Positions 34,585 to 45,007 of a stretch of 64,000 nucleotides of DNA are shown here, one piece after another. The notes beneath the pieces are model-generated. The model ran no database searches. It was not told where the DNA came from and was given only the letters and a program-made list of their open reading frames with translations. Position 1 is the stretch's first letter, and every line of letters begins with the position of its first letter. The DNA is from Ailurus styani. Its lineage: Eukaryota; Chordata; Mammalia; Carnivora; Ailuridae. Position numbers and translations under genes: made by a program. The stretch spans positions 389,868 through 453,867 of the forward strand of contig LNAC01000684.1 in NCBI GenBank assembly GCA_002007465.1, in the 5' to 3' direction.

Positions 34585-35334
34585 ACATATGTAAACAGAA
34601 TGTAGATTTCTCCATTTCAGAAACTTACAAGAATAAGTATCCCTAAGCAATGGTACACATTCCACTAGAATTAAGCAATTTTAATGAAGTGATAGCTACA
34701 GCCCATGCCTCAGATAACATTTTTGGAATAGAGCATCCAAAGAGGGCGTATTTACAGCTATGCTTGAATTGACATGAATTTTCTCCAAGACCAGAGCTAA
34801 TACAAAAGCACACGGGCTCCGCATTACAGAAGAGCCCTCCTTTCCAGCTTCAGAATCAGCTAGATCTCAGTCTCTAGCCAGAATCACACCTGAAAACATG
34901 TACGCACAATTTGACAACCTCCGTTTGGGCCACGTTCCATAGTAAAATAAAATGAATAATGACACTTTATAAATGTTCCTGCTATCAATCTCATAGGGCA
35001 AACATCTGAGAGTGGAAGGTTCTGGAGGTAGGTGGGGGTGGAGTGTTGGGATAAAAACGGGGAAGAATGTTGTAAACAAAATTTCATATTTCATTTCTTC
35101 TCCATTGTTCTTTACTTCAGGAATAGCAGATACGAGTTTTCCCGTTTTAATAAACTGATATGAAAAATAATAGTTTATTTTTTAAAAATATGAAGCTAAA
35201 ATGTAATTTATCTATTTAAAAAAATTGTAGGCATAGATAACCAGACCTGGAGCCTGGTTCACAGGCAGATACCTCAGCAACATGACATAGCTTTCAAAAT
35301 ATATTTCTTTTATTTTTCCATTTAGAATTTTTGT
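34585..35334. other. Unique sequence, no gene seen
   Basis: No recognised repeat or exon. The frames at 34867-35094 (minus) lack domains. Confidence 0.4.
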
Positions 35335-35845
35335 TTATAGGTTGAATTGTGTTCCTCTCCTCCCAAAAGTATGTTAAAGGGCTAACCCCAGAACCTTAGA
35401 ATGTGACCTTACTAGGAGACAAGAGTCTACTGAGGTTATCAAGTGAAGGTCATTGAGGGGTGGCTCTAATCCATAGGACTGATTTCCCCTTAAAGAAAGG
35501 GGAAATTTTTGGGTGCCTGGGTGGCTCAGTCATTAAGCATCTGCTTTTGGCTCAGGTTATGATCCCAGGGTCCTGGGATTGAGGCCTGCATTGGGCTCAT
35601 TGCTCAGCTGGGAGCCTGCTTCTCCCTCTCCCTCTCCCACTCCCGGTGTGTGTGTGTGTGGGGGGAATTTGGACCCAGAGACAGAAACACAGAAAGAAAT
35701 GTGAAGATATAGAGAAGAGAAGGCCACCACCTGACCAGAGGGTCCAATCTTCAAGCCAAGAATTGCTGAGGGCTGCTGGAAACACCAGGCACTGGAAGGT
35801 GAAGAGGCGGGAAAGATCCCTCTCACCCCACCACCCCCAAAATCC
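35335..35845 (+). mobile_element. MaLR (MLT1-type) LTR, split by a SINE
   Basis: GGTTGAATTGTGTTCCTCTC, AACCTTAGAATGTGACCTTA, then after the SINE GGAATTTGGACCCAGAGACA and TCTTCAAGCCAAGAATTGCT: the sense order of an MLT1 LTR (GTTGAATTGTGTCCCCC ... GAAATTTGGACACAGACAC). The 3' end is unclear; 35846-36150 was not assigned. Confidence 0.75.
35511..35660 (+). mobile_element. CAN-SINE lacking the usual A-rich tail
   Basis: GGTGCCTGGGTGGCTCAG start through TCTCCCTCTCCCTCTCCCAC, then GTGTGTGTGTGTG instead of the AAATAAAATCTT tail. Flanks GGGGAAATTTTTG and GGGGGAATTTGG look like a TSD and rejoin the host LTR. Confidence 0.88.
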
Positions 35846-36149
35846 TCGAAGTGGGAGGTCAAGGCTTCAGGTATGAGAGATTTGCCAAATGCACACACCT
35901 CTTGCAGTGAGCGGCAGGACCCCCCAATCCTCACTGCGGGGCCTGAGACCTCTGCCCTCTTGTAATGTTCTGTTCCATCTCTGCAGTGCTGGAGACACAG
36001 GAAAGAAGGGCGGGGTTGATCGATCACCCTATACCTGCTCCATCAGTGAAAGGATGTCACAGATGCTTGTCCAGATGCATCAGACCCAACCAGACAAAGG
36101 CCCACCAGGCTAGCCTTGGTTTTTGTCTGCTGTCTGCTGCCCTGAGTGC

Positions 36150-36954
36150 TGTTATTTTTCTGTGAGATTTGATTGGTGATGTAATTAAGTCAACGAAGCT
36201 ACTGCGTCCGGGCGAATATGGGCACTCTAGACAGGAAGTCCCATTCTTCCACAGGAGTTCTCCAAATAATACGGATGAATCTGCTCAGTCTTGGTGCTAC
36301 ACGGTTCTAGCCTTCTACCAATGACTGTCTCATGTGTGTAGATGGAAGCCCCTCTCTCAGCTAGCTTATTTGCCTTCACAGTTCCGGTTCGATTGGATGC
36401 ATTATGAAGGCACATTTGCCTCCTAAATTCCTGAAATTCCCCTTGAATTTCATGCTCTAGAGGTGGGCTTGGCGTGTTCATCCCATCTTACTCCCAAATA
36501 CATATCTGCCCACAGACTTACTCATTCTCTGTTCTCTCTACAAGGGTGCCTTCAGCTGAGCCAACCAGGAGCACAAATGCACAAATATTACTTTTTGATC
36601 AATTATTAGGGTGTGGGTAGTTCTTTTATAGAGAATCTAATTCAACTCAGGACTGAATAAGAAGACTAAACTATCTCCAAACATGATATGCAAATGTAAA
36701 TTCCCTCTAGAGCAAATACTCCCATTCAGTTTTGGGAATATCATGACACTTCCCTTTTTGTACAATGCCCCCCCCACACACACACTACCCCTCCACACTC
36801 ACATGCACACACGCAGAGATACAACCTGTATCATCTGAATCCCTTCATTAGAAAGAAATAATATAAACCAGAAATTACCATGGTGTGTTCAAAATCTTAT
36901 TCTTAGGCACTTTCACAAGCATTGTTGGAACCCCTTGCAACACGGTGATTTTTC
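36150..36954. other. Unique sequence, no gene seen
   Basis: Contains an imperfect CCCC/CA-rich patch at 36768-36815. No exon. Confidence 0.4.
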
Positions 36955-37075
36955 TACAGTCAACACACCTTTATTGAGCACATACTATATACCAGGTTCC
37001 AGGCTTGCTAGATAAACCAGTTAACAAGACAGAATCTTTGCTCCCATGGAGCTTACACTCTACCTAGACATTAGA
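36955..37075 (-). mobile_element. L2 3' end, antisense
   Basis: CCTTTATTGAGCACATACTA, CAGGTTCCAGGCTTGCTAGA and CCATGGAGCTTACACTCTA match the reverse complement of the L2 terminus. Confidence 0.6.
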
Positions 37076-37199
37076 TGCTATCATATGATATCAGAGGGAA
37101 ATTATTTATTTTATTGCAAACAAAACTGCAAAGTATCATGTAAAGTGTTACATTTATAGACTTTAGAATGGTGGTATTGTACCCAGTTTAAAAGTGAAA

Positions 37200-37376
37200 A
37201 CTGTGGATGCAGGCAGCCTGGGGTCCCATCTCAAGACTGCCATCTGCAATTTGGAGAGTCCCTGCCCCAGCACCTGGGCCCTCATGATGCTGACTGGAGG
37301 ATCCGTGAGTTAATACAAGAACCACACCTGGTTTCCTGGCTGGCACACAGTAAGGGCTCAGCTGGCTACTGTGAAG
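37200..37376 (-). mobile_element. MIR, antisense
   Basis: GGATCCGTGAGTTAATACAA and GGCTGGCACACAGTAAGGG near the right end match the reverse-complemented MIR 5' region. Confidence 0.6.
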
Positions 37377-37394
37377 TTCCACAGGGTATGTTAA

Positions 37395-37510
37395 CTATTT
37401 TAGTTATTCGATAAACACTTTCTGGGCCTGTCCATACTAGGCATTGTTCTGGATGGTGAAACACAGAAGACAATGAGGCATGAGCTCTGCCCCTAATGGA
37501 ATTTCACCCT
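37395..37510 (-). mobile_element. L2 3' end, antisense (second copy)
   Basis: Parallel to the copy at 36955: TTCGATAAACACTTTCTGGG, TACTAGGCATTGTTCTGGAT, GAGCTCTGCCCCTAATGGAA. Confidence 0.5.
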
Positions 37511-37814
37511 GTAAGAGTTAAATGCACTAAAACCTAGTGAAGAACTGATGAACTCAAACCAAAGTCATTAAGTACTCATGCAAAACACAAATGAACAAAA
37601 ACTACTGTTTCTGTCATGCCAAGAGTTTAAATAATGCCTTCTCAGCTTGGGGGGGGGTGGATGGCTACTGCACCCGCACCTGCACCATAATTAAACAACT
37701 CCATACACATGTATTTGGTAGGGAAATAATGCCATCCTCGCTCACAGCCTAGCTCAGAGCTTCTAGGAACACCTCCAGCCAGTCGACATTGTTGGGAAGT
37801 GGATGTCGGAGGCA

Positions 37815-38012
37815 GACTGAGGGTTTCCAGCGCTCTGTCTCATCTCCATCCTGGGGGGCGTTAGTGTCCACTTGGCCTCTCTGGACCTCAGTTTCAGGAT
37901 CAGTAAATAGCGTCAGAACAGCTCCCCCCTCTAGGGGCTGCTGCCGGGTTAAATGAGATGAAGCGTGTGAAGCGCGTAGGCTGAGCTCATGCAAGTACAT
38001 GCTCCCGTTATT
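37815..38012 (-). mobile_element. MIR, antisense
   Basis: CCTCTCTGGACCTCAGTTTC, GCCGGGTTAAATGAGATGAA and GTGTGAAGCGCGTAGGC align to the antisense MIR core (CTCTGAGCCTCAGTTTCC ... TTAAATGAG ... AAGCGCTTAG). Confidence 0.75.
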
Positions 38013-38256
38013 ACCGCTCATGGCCTAGTTGTACATCCACGGGGATTGAAAGGCTGAGACGGTGGTAAGTAGAGGCAGGCCTGAGATGGTAGGGAAAGAA
38101 CTACAACGGGAAGCCCTCCCAAGGCAGAACTACCAGCTCAAAACTCAAAACAACACGATCATCTCTATGTCAGACAGAACCTGTGCAGAGGGAAATAGAA
38201 CAAAAGCAGCTACCCTGCCATGCCTTCATCATTGTTTATTTTAAAAGGATGATATT

Positions 38257-38450
38257 GGGATACCTGGGGGGCTCAGTCAGGTTAGCGTCTTACCTTAGCT
38301 CAGGTCATGATCCCAGGTCCTGTGATGGAGCCCCGCATCAGGCTCCCTGTTCAGCGGGGAGCCTGCTTCTCCCTCTGCCTGCTGCTCCCCTTTCTGTGCT
38401 CTCTCTCTTTTTCTCTCTATCAAATAAATAAATAAAATCTTAAAAAAAAT
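38257..38450 (+). mobile_element. CAN-SINE (older subtype), first of a tandem pair
   Basis: GGGATACCTGGGGGGCTCAG start, GTCAGGTTAGCGTCTTACC, AAATAAATAAATAAAATCTT tail. Confidence 0.93.
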
Positions 38451-38464
38451 AAAAGGATTATATT

Positions 38465-38678
38465 GGGATGCCTGGGTGGCTCAGATGGTTAAGCATCTGC
38501 CTTCAGCTCAGGTCATGATCCCAGGGTCCTGGGATCGAGCCCTGCATCAAGCTCACTGCTCAGCGGGAGTCTGCTTCTCCCTCTCCCTCTGCCTGCCCCT
38601 CCCCCTGCTTGTGCTCTCCCTCTCTCTCTCTCTCTCTCTGACAAACAAATAAATAAAATCTTTAAAAACCAAAAAAAT
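38465..38678 (+). mobile_element. CAN-SINE (older subtype), second of a tandem pair
   Basis: GGGATGCCTGGGTGGCTCAG start, long CT run, AAATAAATAAAATCTTTAAA tail. It differs from its neighbour at many positions, so it is unlikely to be a simple duplicate. Confidence 0.94.
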
Positions 38679-38750
38679 AAAAGGCTTATATTATGCAATA
38701 ACTTTCAGAACAACTTCCATCCCTACTACTTGAAATTGGATGCAATAGGG

Positions 38751-39172
38751 TGTATTAGTTTCCTCTTGCTGCTGTAACAAATCACCATATAGTGGCTTCA
38801 AACAATGCCAATTCTTTCTCTCTTGTAGTACTAAAGAACAGAAGTCTAAAATGAAGGTGTTGGCAGGGCTGGGTCCTCCCGGAGGTTCTAGGGGAAAAAC
38901 TGTTCCTGGTCTCTTCCCCCTTTGGAGGCCATGGCATTCCTTGTCTCCTTGGCCACCATCCATCTCTTTTTCTGTCTTCACATCACTCTTTTTCTCACTG
39001 CTCCCCCTGCCCAACCTCCATAATCCAGAATCATCTCCTCATACCTCAAGATCCTTAACTTAATCATATCTGCAGTGTCCCCTTTGCCATACAAAGTAAT
39101 ATATCACAGGTTCTTGGAAGTTAGGGTATGGACCTATTTGGGGGGCCATTATTCAGTCTATCAGGTAAGGCA
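38751..39172 (-). mobile_element. MaLR (MLT1-type) LTR, antisense
   Basis: GTGTATTAGTTTCCTCTTGC, TGCTGTAACAAATCACCATA and GGGGGGCCATTATTCAGTCT frame a solitary LTR. Non-coding. Confidence 0.85.
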
Positions 39173-39249
39173 CAGCTAAATATCTTACCCTGAAGCAGAA
39201 TGCCCTTTTTCATCATGAAGTCAGAAAATGAGCCCTGAGTAGGTAAAGA

Positions 39250-39460
39250 AAAATAATAGCAAATAACTTTTATTGGCTACACACCAACTTAACAAATCTC
39301 AAAACAAACCCGTGGTCAAGATGTGGTCATCTCTGTCATTCAGATGAATAAACAGAGGCCCAGAGGGTTAAGTCACTGGCCCGGGTCCCAAGTCATGCAC
39401 CCAGGCCATGTGAGTGTGAAACTTAGTCTCATAACCAGGACCAACACCATGCCCCTCTTG
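39250..39460 (+). mobile_element. MIR
   Basis: ATAGCAAATAACTTTTATTG, ATGAATAAACAGAGGCCCAG, GGGTTAAGTCACTGGCCCGG and AACACCATGCCCCTCT follow the MIR order. Confidence 0.75.
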
Positions 39461-41225
39461 TTTATTCTTTGTTCCTGGTTGTGAAAGGTGCAATTTCTCC
39501 CATAATTGTTATACATCTTCTACTTATCTCAAGTCACCAGGGCCTTATAGGTTCAACAAAAATCACATTTCTCCTTCGTTAATGCATCCATCAAAACCAA
39601 GATGAGCACCAATGGCATCCAAGGCAGTGGCCGCTCAAGGTGCCTTATGGGATGACAGAGAGAGCCTGGCACCTGCCGGCTCCATGATACTCCTGCTGGG
39701 ACTGCCCATGTCTCCAATCCCTGCATGCAGTTTTAGTTTTCTCAGAAAAACTAGTTTCCTAGAGCCTAATTATCAATGAGGCAAAATAAAAGCTGGTTTG
39801 TTCATGCTGCTGGCTGGTGAAAGAAACAGGGCTCATCTTTCTTACTGTCCCCCAGTCTAGGCAACTGGTTGGTAAAGACTGGAGAATAACACCTGAGTCA
39901 AAGTCACAAGATTCCACCCAGGGGGGCTGGCAACATCAGGACGTATGTGGACTGTCTTTCTCTACTTCCTAACTGAGCCATTCATTCTAGCCTTTCCTTG
40001 GGCTCCTGTCCTAGTTACTATATTACTCAGCCCACCCAATTCCACAACTTTTCTTACCAGCCGCCTCATCACCGTTTTCCTTCTTAAGAGTGTTTGCACA
40101 CACATAATTTACTTATTCTTGAACACCAATGCCACACGACGTCCACAAGGAGATAATATATAGTCACACTGATGGACACATGCAAGAAGAAATCTCCACC
40201 CTTTCCATATATGTGAACAAAGGACTCAAAGGCAGGGAGAAAGAGGTCAACATGTCTAACATTAGGTTGCAAAAGATGTGAAACCGTCAATGAATGCAAA
40301 ATAGTTGATCAACTTCCTAGTGTCTTGGAGTGAACCAAAATCCCTAGCTCAAAAAACAGATTATTGGAATTTAGAGTTTTGAAATCAAGTGGACAAACTC
40401 AAAATTCCTTCTGGAGCCTGGTGCTCACTTTGGGATGGTGCTCAGCTGGGGGCTTGGGACACAGGCTCTTCAGTAATTGTTTCTCATAATGGTGCATTAT
40501 GCAAGGAAAACAGTGTGAGCAATTTTGCTAATCAGGCCATCAAGTAGAAATAATTAAACAAACTAACACGGCAGCACCCCAATTATAATTACAAAAAGCA
40601 ATTCCATTATGCCCTGTGCAGGGAGAAATGAAAGGATTTTTGGCTTTGTGTAATTAGTTACTATTCTCAATAAACTTATATTGATCATCAGCAAAACACC
40701 AGGTATCACAAGGAACACCTGATTAGATGCCATATCAAAATCTTCCGGGGAGCATCACCATTACAAAAACTATCTGCAAGACCTATTCCGGCTATCAATC
40801 ATTGTGTTATTTTCTCATAATGTTGAAAAGAAGCCACAATTATATTCATTTGTAGATTGGGGCTGGTAGGGCATAAAAAAACAGTCTGACCTTGATTACC
40901 TGTCTTTAAAGACTCACATTTTCCCCCCATAATGCTCTAGAAAACCTTCCAATAATGGGAGAGATCAGCAATCATAGAATGTCAAGGGCACAGACAAGAA
41001 CTTTCCATTAGCCGGGAGAAGGGGCAAGATGACTCCAGGACCTGTATTTTCCAGTTCTTAGATTTAGTGGCTAAGGAGGAGGTTACATAGCCTACTGGTG
41101 GACTCACTTTATGCTCTGAGCTCAAACCCTGGTTGATGGAAGGCCCATGAGCCCACAATTCCCTGTTCCTAATTGCTGGGGTCAGAGTATAAGCTCATTG
41201 CTAGATAATTTGTAAAGTCCTCTCA
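39461..41225. other. Unique sequence; candidate conserved noncoding block at 40440-41010
   Basis: No transposon recognised. 40440-41010 is free of repeats and dense in homeodomain-type cores such as AATAATTAAAC, CAATTATAATTAC and GTAATTAGTTAC (see findings). No exon seen. Confidence 0.5.
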
Positions 41226-41264
41226 GGCTTTCGAATTCTCCATTTTTTGTTTGATTTAGTTGAG

Positions 41265-41550
41265 AACATGCATTTGCTCTTTATAGTTAAGCCTGTGACC
41301 CATTGCGAGTTAATTTTTGTATAAGATAGGAGGTTTAGGTTGAGGTCATTTTTTTTTTCCCCCTACAGATGTCTAATTGCTCTAGGAACATTTATTGAAA
41401 GAAAAACAATCTTTCTTTTATGGAGCTGCTTTTGCACCTTTGTCAGAATTCAGTCGGGCATATATATGTGGGTCTGTTTCCAGTTTCTGTTCCACTTATC
41501 TGTGCACCCAGCCCTCCACCAAACTGTGGAAATTTTAAACTCAACTTTAT
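41265..41550 (-). mobile_element. Ancient L1 ORF2 fragment, antisense
   Basis: GACCCATTGCGAGTTAATTT, TTGAGGTCATTTTTTTTTTC, TTTTGCACCTTTGTCAGAAT and ATATATATGTGGGTCTGTTT match the antisense of the mammalian L1 ORF2 mid-region. Confidence 0.75.
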
Positions 41551-41616
41551 GCCAATTTAAAGTGTTTCTACATCAATTATATGCAATGTATTTCTTCATC
41601 TAAAAATAGTATTATA

Positions 41617-41815
41617 GGGGCGCCTGGGTGGCTCTGTCAGTTAAGCGTCTACCTTCAGCTGCAGTCATGATCCCAGGGTCCTGGGATCGAGCCCCGCATT
41701 AGGCTCCCTGCTCAGCGGAGAATATGCTTCTCCCTTTCTCTCTCCCTCTGCTTCTCCCCCTGCTCATGTTCACACACACTCTCTAATAAACAAATAAAAT
41801 CTCTTTAAAAAATAA
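41617..41815 (+). mobile_element. CAN-SINE with perfect TSD
   Basis: GGGGCGCCTGGGTGGCTCTG start, ACAAATAAAATCTCTTTAAA tail. The 15-bp TSD AAAAATAGTATTATA lies at 41602-41616 and 41816-41830. Confidence 0.97.
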
Positions 41816-41830
41816 AAAAATAGTATTATA

Positions 41831-42555
41831 ACTCAGCAATTATGTAAAGATGAATTTGGGGAACAACCCTCTTGAAGTGCTTAGCTTATACAGACCATAC
41901 TTAAATCATATTTTTCTGGTTTAAGTAACCAGTTGTAGTCTTTTAGGGAAGAATCTAGAACTCTGGTTATCGAAACAAGGTTACGCTGAACTCTATCCAG
42001 ATAGGCATTCAGTATCCTGGTTGGCATGCCGGCATTTATTGGTGTGTGCATATATGTTTCAGATTTGGAAATCTGGTGCACATTTTTAACAAGCAAGGTA
42101 GAGTCCTGACTGAGGTAGATTCCCATTGACCCAGATGACAGGAACCAGTACACATCAGGGGACCAGACAGAGGCAGTGCCCCCAAACAGAGGGCACAGGG
42201 GGTCTCAGCAGAGACCGGCAGAACACCAACTCTTTGTGATCTGAATGGGAATGTCAAGAAGAACTGCATAACCTGCAAGATTCTGTGGAAAATAAAAATG
42301 AATATCCTCTTGTTTAAAATTACTAAGAATTTCAAGATGACAATAGAGCATTAAGCCAAGAGGTAGGTCGTTTTAGGCACATGGTCTGTGTGATTGCACC
42401 GGTCACACGCACAGTGAAGGTGGCCCTGAGGTATTCCTTGTTCAAATAAGCTGCAGAATTCAATTTCTGTAACCTCAGTACCTTCTAGAGTTTTTAATAA
42501 GCTATCTTAAATTTTGATTTCCAGGAAGGAACTGTACTGTTTTTCAGAGAGATTT
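41831..42555. other. Unique sequence, no gene seen
   Basis: No repeat or exon recognised. Confidence 0.4.
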
Positions 42556-42556
42556 G

Positions 42557-42589
42557 AGTGTGTGTGTGTGTGTGTGTGTGCATGTGTGC

Positions 42590-42622
<33 letters not shown>
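42557..42622. repeat. (TG)n microsatellite, interrupted
   Basis: Two TG blocks separated by CATGTGTGCGTA. Confidence 0.95.
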
Positions 42623-42624
<2 letters not shown>

Positions 42625-42989
42625 ATGACTGTATTTTGGGAAACATTGTATTACAATTGTTACAGACACACCCTGTATCTTTGATAAGATATAGTCCCTA
42701 AAGACACAGGAAGTGGATGATATTTGACTAAATATTTAGGAAATTATTTTCAGAAATCCTGAAAATGGTCGAAATCAGGAATGTGGACTGAAATAACTGT
42801 TTTAATGAATGCTCTTCTGGTGGTTTTCCGTGGGAGAGATACAAATAGGCTCTCTGACATGGCCACCAATCGGTTCATGCTCAGGACGGATTTCAAACAA
42901 GGAAAGGTCTACAGTGGAACCTTCTGCCCTGAGAATCCCAAGAGGGAAGAACTCAAGCTCTAGACCACATGTGGGTGTTCACACAGTCA

Positions 42990-43235
42990 CAGGAGCAATA
43001 ATAATACATAGGCCAAGCTTCACCAAGTGCTGACCACGTGATAAGCATAAGGCTCCCAGAGCAATCTCATAACCTGGGTGAGAATCTTTTGAGACAAGCT
43101 CTATTCTTATCCCCACCTCACAAGTGAGGAACTGAGGCCCAGTTACCTTCCCAGGTTAAGTAACCTTCCCAGGTTCCACACCTAAGAAGAAAAGTCGGAG
43201 CAGTCTGGCCTCGGGGTCCAAGACCTTATTAAAGT
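42990..43235 (+). mobile_element. MIR with small internal duplication
   Basis: TCACCAAGTGCTGACCACGT, CAAGTGAGGAACTGAGGCCC and TTCCACACCTAAG align to MIR. ACCTTCCCAGGTT occurs twice (about 43145 and 43162), a local duplication in the GGTTAAGTAACTTGCCC region. Confidence 0.8.
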
Positions 43236-43269
43236 TAAAACTTTGGCAGTCGTCACAAGCCCAAGACTA

Positions 43270-43355
43270 GAAGCCTAAGGACACAGGGTCTAATGTGGGT
43301 TCTGCTCAGATTCACTCTGTGACCCTAAGGAAGCCACTCGGTCACTGAGCTGAAA
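43270..43355 (-). mobile_element. MIR fragment, antisense
   Basis: TCTAATGTGGGTTCTGCTCA and TTCACTCTGTGACCCTAAGG match the antisense MIR 3' half (CCAGCTCTGCCACT ... GCTGTGTGACCTTGGG). Confidence 0.65.
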
Positions 43356-43369
43356 ATGAGAAGGACAAA

Positions 43370-43586
43370 GGCGCTTGGGTGGCTCAGTTGGTTAGGTGTC
43401 CAGCTCTTGATTTCAGCCCAGGTAGTGATCTCAGAATCATGCACTCAAGCCCTGTGTCAGGCTCCGTGCAAGTGGGGAATCTGCTAGGGATTCTCTCTCT
43501 GCCTCTGTCCCTCTCCCCGCTTGTGCTCACTCTCTCTCTCTTTCTCAAATAAACAAATAAATAGATAAATAAAATCTTTTAAAAAA
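43370..43586 (+). mobile_element. CAN-SINE, older subtype
   Basis: GGCGCTTGGGTGGCTCAG start, AGGTGTCCAGCTCTTGATTT, AAATAAATAGATAAATAAAA tail. Imperfect TSD ATGAGAAGGACAAA (43356-43369) against ATGAGGAAGACAAA (43587-43600). Confidence 0.93.
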
Positions 43587-43674
43587 ATGAGGAAGACAAA
43601 ATAATCTGTTCTTTTCAACTCTTGCTGAATATAATAAGATATAGTTTATGATTTTGTCCAACATAAAACTAGTC

Positions 43675-43802
43675 TAGAATATAAATTTCTTGAGGGCAAA
43701 GGTCATGCCTTAATGTTTATCTTGGTATCTTGATAGTTTAGAAAAGCACCTGACACATAGTAGGCTCTCCAACATTTACTGAGTTGAATGAATGAATGAA
43801 TG
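43675..43802 (+). mobile_element. L2 3' end
   Basis: TCTTGAGGGCAAAGGTCATG, AGCACCTGACACATAGTAGG and a TGAATGAATGAATGAA terminus are typical of L2. Confidence 0.8.
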
Positions 43803-44524
43803 CATAGTGAGCAAGTTAAATAAATAAGAGAATAATCCAACACAGAGCAAAGTGATATTACATATCTTTAAAAGCCTCACAAATCATGATGCTAAATAGA
43901 ATCCTGCAATTTTACTTGGTCTAGGTCAACTACAATGTCAAAAGTCCTACCAGCTTTTAGTCACTGGACGTATTGCTGTAACAGGAACTCATGAGCGGGA
44001 TCCACAGTGTCTCTGAGGTGAACACTTTCCTGTCGGTCTAAGGCAAGGCTTCACTTGGCCTTCATCTGGTCTCAACAACATAAGAAGTGGGGACTGATGG
44101 AGAAGCCATATTTCTGCTTTCAAAAATCAGTGTATCTTCTGGCACCTTTTGATACTACGCAGATCTTTACTCTCTCGTGAGGCACATAATGGAGGCATAG
44201 AGCACAGGGTTGGTGGAATTAAACTTCATAACTTTAAACCCTGCACACTCTGGATAGTGACCTCCTAATGCATAGATGTTTAATGGCCTTTTTTTCTGGA
44301 AGGTGGCAATAACACAGCAGGTTCTAATAACATCCGTATATTCTGATAATTCTGCAACAGATGAAAGGGAAGTCTCATGAAGCAGAAACAACTTTGCGCA
44401 TGTGGCTCCCCCCAAACGGAGTTACCCCCGAGTTCCCTGGCAAACTGTCTGGAGCTTCTGTCCCTTCCCACGCCCATCCTGCCCATGTTCTCCCTAGCTG
44501 CACCCATGCTATTTTGCTCTGCAA

Positions 44525-44625
44525 CATTTAACACAACTTATAAATATGCACTAAATCGTTTATTCATCAGTGACTGTCTTCTCTTCTGTACTGTAGGTCC
44601 AGAAGGTAGGGGTCATGAACACAAC
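44525..44625 (+). mobile_element. Possible L2 fragment
   Basis: TACTGTAGGTCCAGAAGGTA followed by GGGGTCATGAAC resembles the L2 CTGTGAGCTCC...GGGCAGGGAC region. Weak. Confidence 0.25.
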
Positions 44626-44782
44626 TGAATCATCTCACTTCCCACAAGGAAGGCATATTGAAAGGGACCAAAAAATATCTGCCAAAAGAGTGAATTGTTA
44701 AACAAATACATTTGTTAATAGAGGAAGGGGTTTATAGTATATTGTTGAGTAAAAAAGTGCATTATAAAAGGACTTTAGATAC
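44626..44782. other. Unique sequence
   Basis: Nothing recognised between the possible L2 fragment and the next SINE. Confidence 0.35.
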
Positions 44783-44797
44783 TGTGTGGTCCCTTTT

Positions 44798-44992
44798 TTT
44801 TAAGATTTTATTTATTTATTTGACAGAGAGAGAGAGAGAGATCACAAATAGGCAGAGAGGCAGGCAGAGAGAGAGGAGGAAGCAGGCTCCCCGCTGAGCA
44901 GGGAGCCCGATGCGGGCCTCGATCCCAGGACTCTGAGATCATGACCTGAGCCAAAGGCAGAGGCTTTAACCCACTGAGCCACCCAGGCGCCC
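44798..44992 (-). mobile_element. Young-subtype CAN-SINE
   Basis: TTTAAGATTTTATTTATTTA to ACTGAGCCACCCAGGCGCC. The 15-bp TSD TGTGTGGTCCCTTTT (44783-44797) against TGTGTAGTCCCTTTT (44993-45007) has one mismatch. Confidence 0.97.
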
Positions 44993-45007
44993 TGTGTAGT
45001 CCCTTTT

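Larger units (their letters stand above)
38243..38692. repeat. Target sequence present three times around two SINEs
   Basis: AAAAGGATGATATTGGGA (38243-38260), AAAAGGATTATATTGGGA (38451-38468) and AAAAGGCTTATATT (38679-38692) flank and separate two SINEs in the same orientation. Confidence 0.9.

Noticed and set aside
35557..36027. 156-codon minus frame, the longest in the window
   Set aside because: It runs through LTR and SINE sequence, including a GT repeat read as His/Thr. Not a gene.
36768..36815. CCCC/CA-rich patch as a regulatory element
   Set aside because: Simple low-complexity sequence, no further signal.
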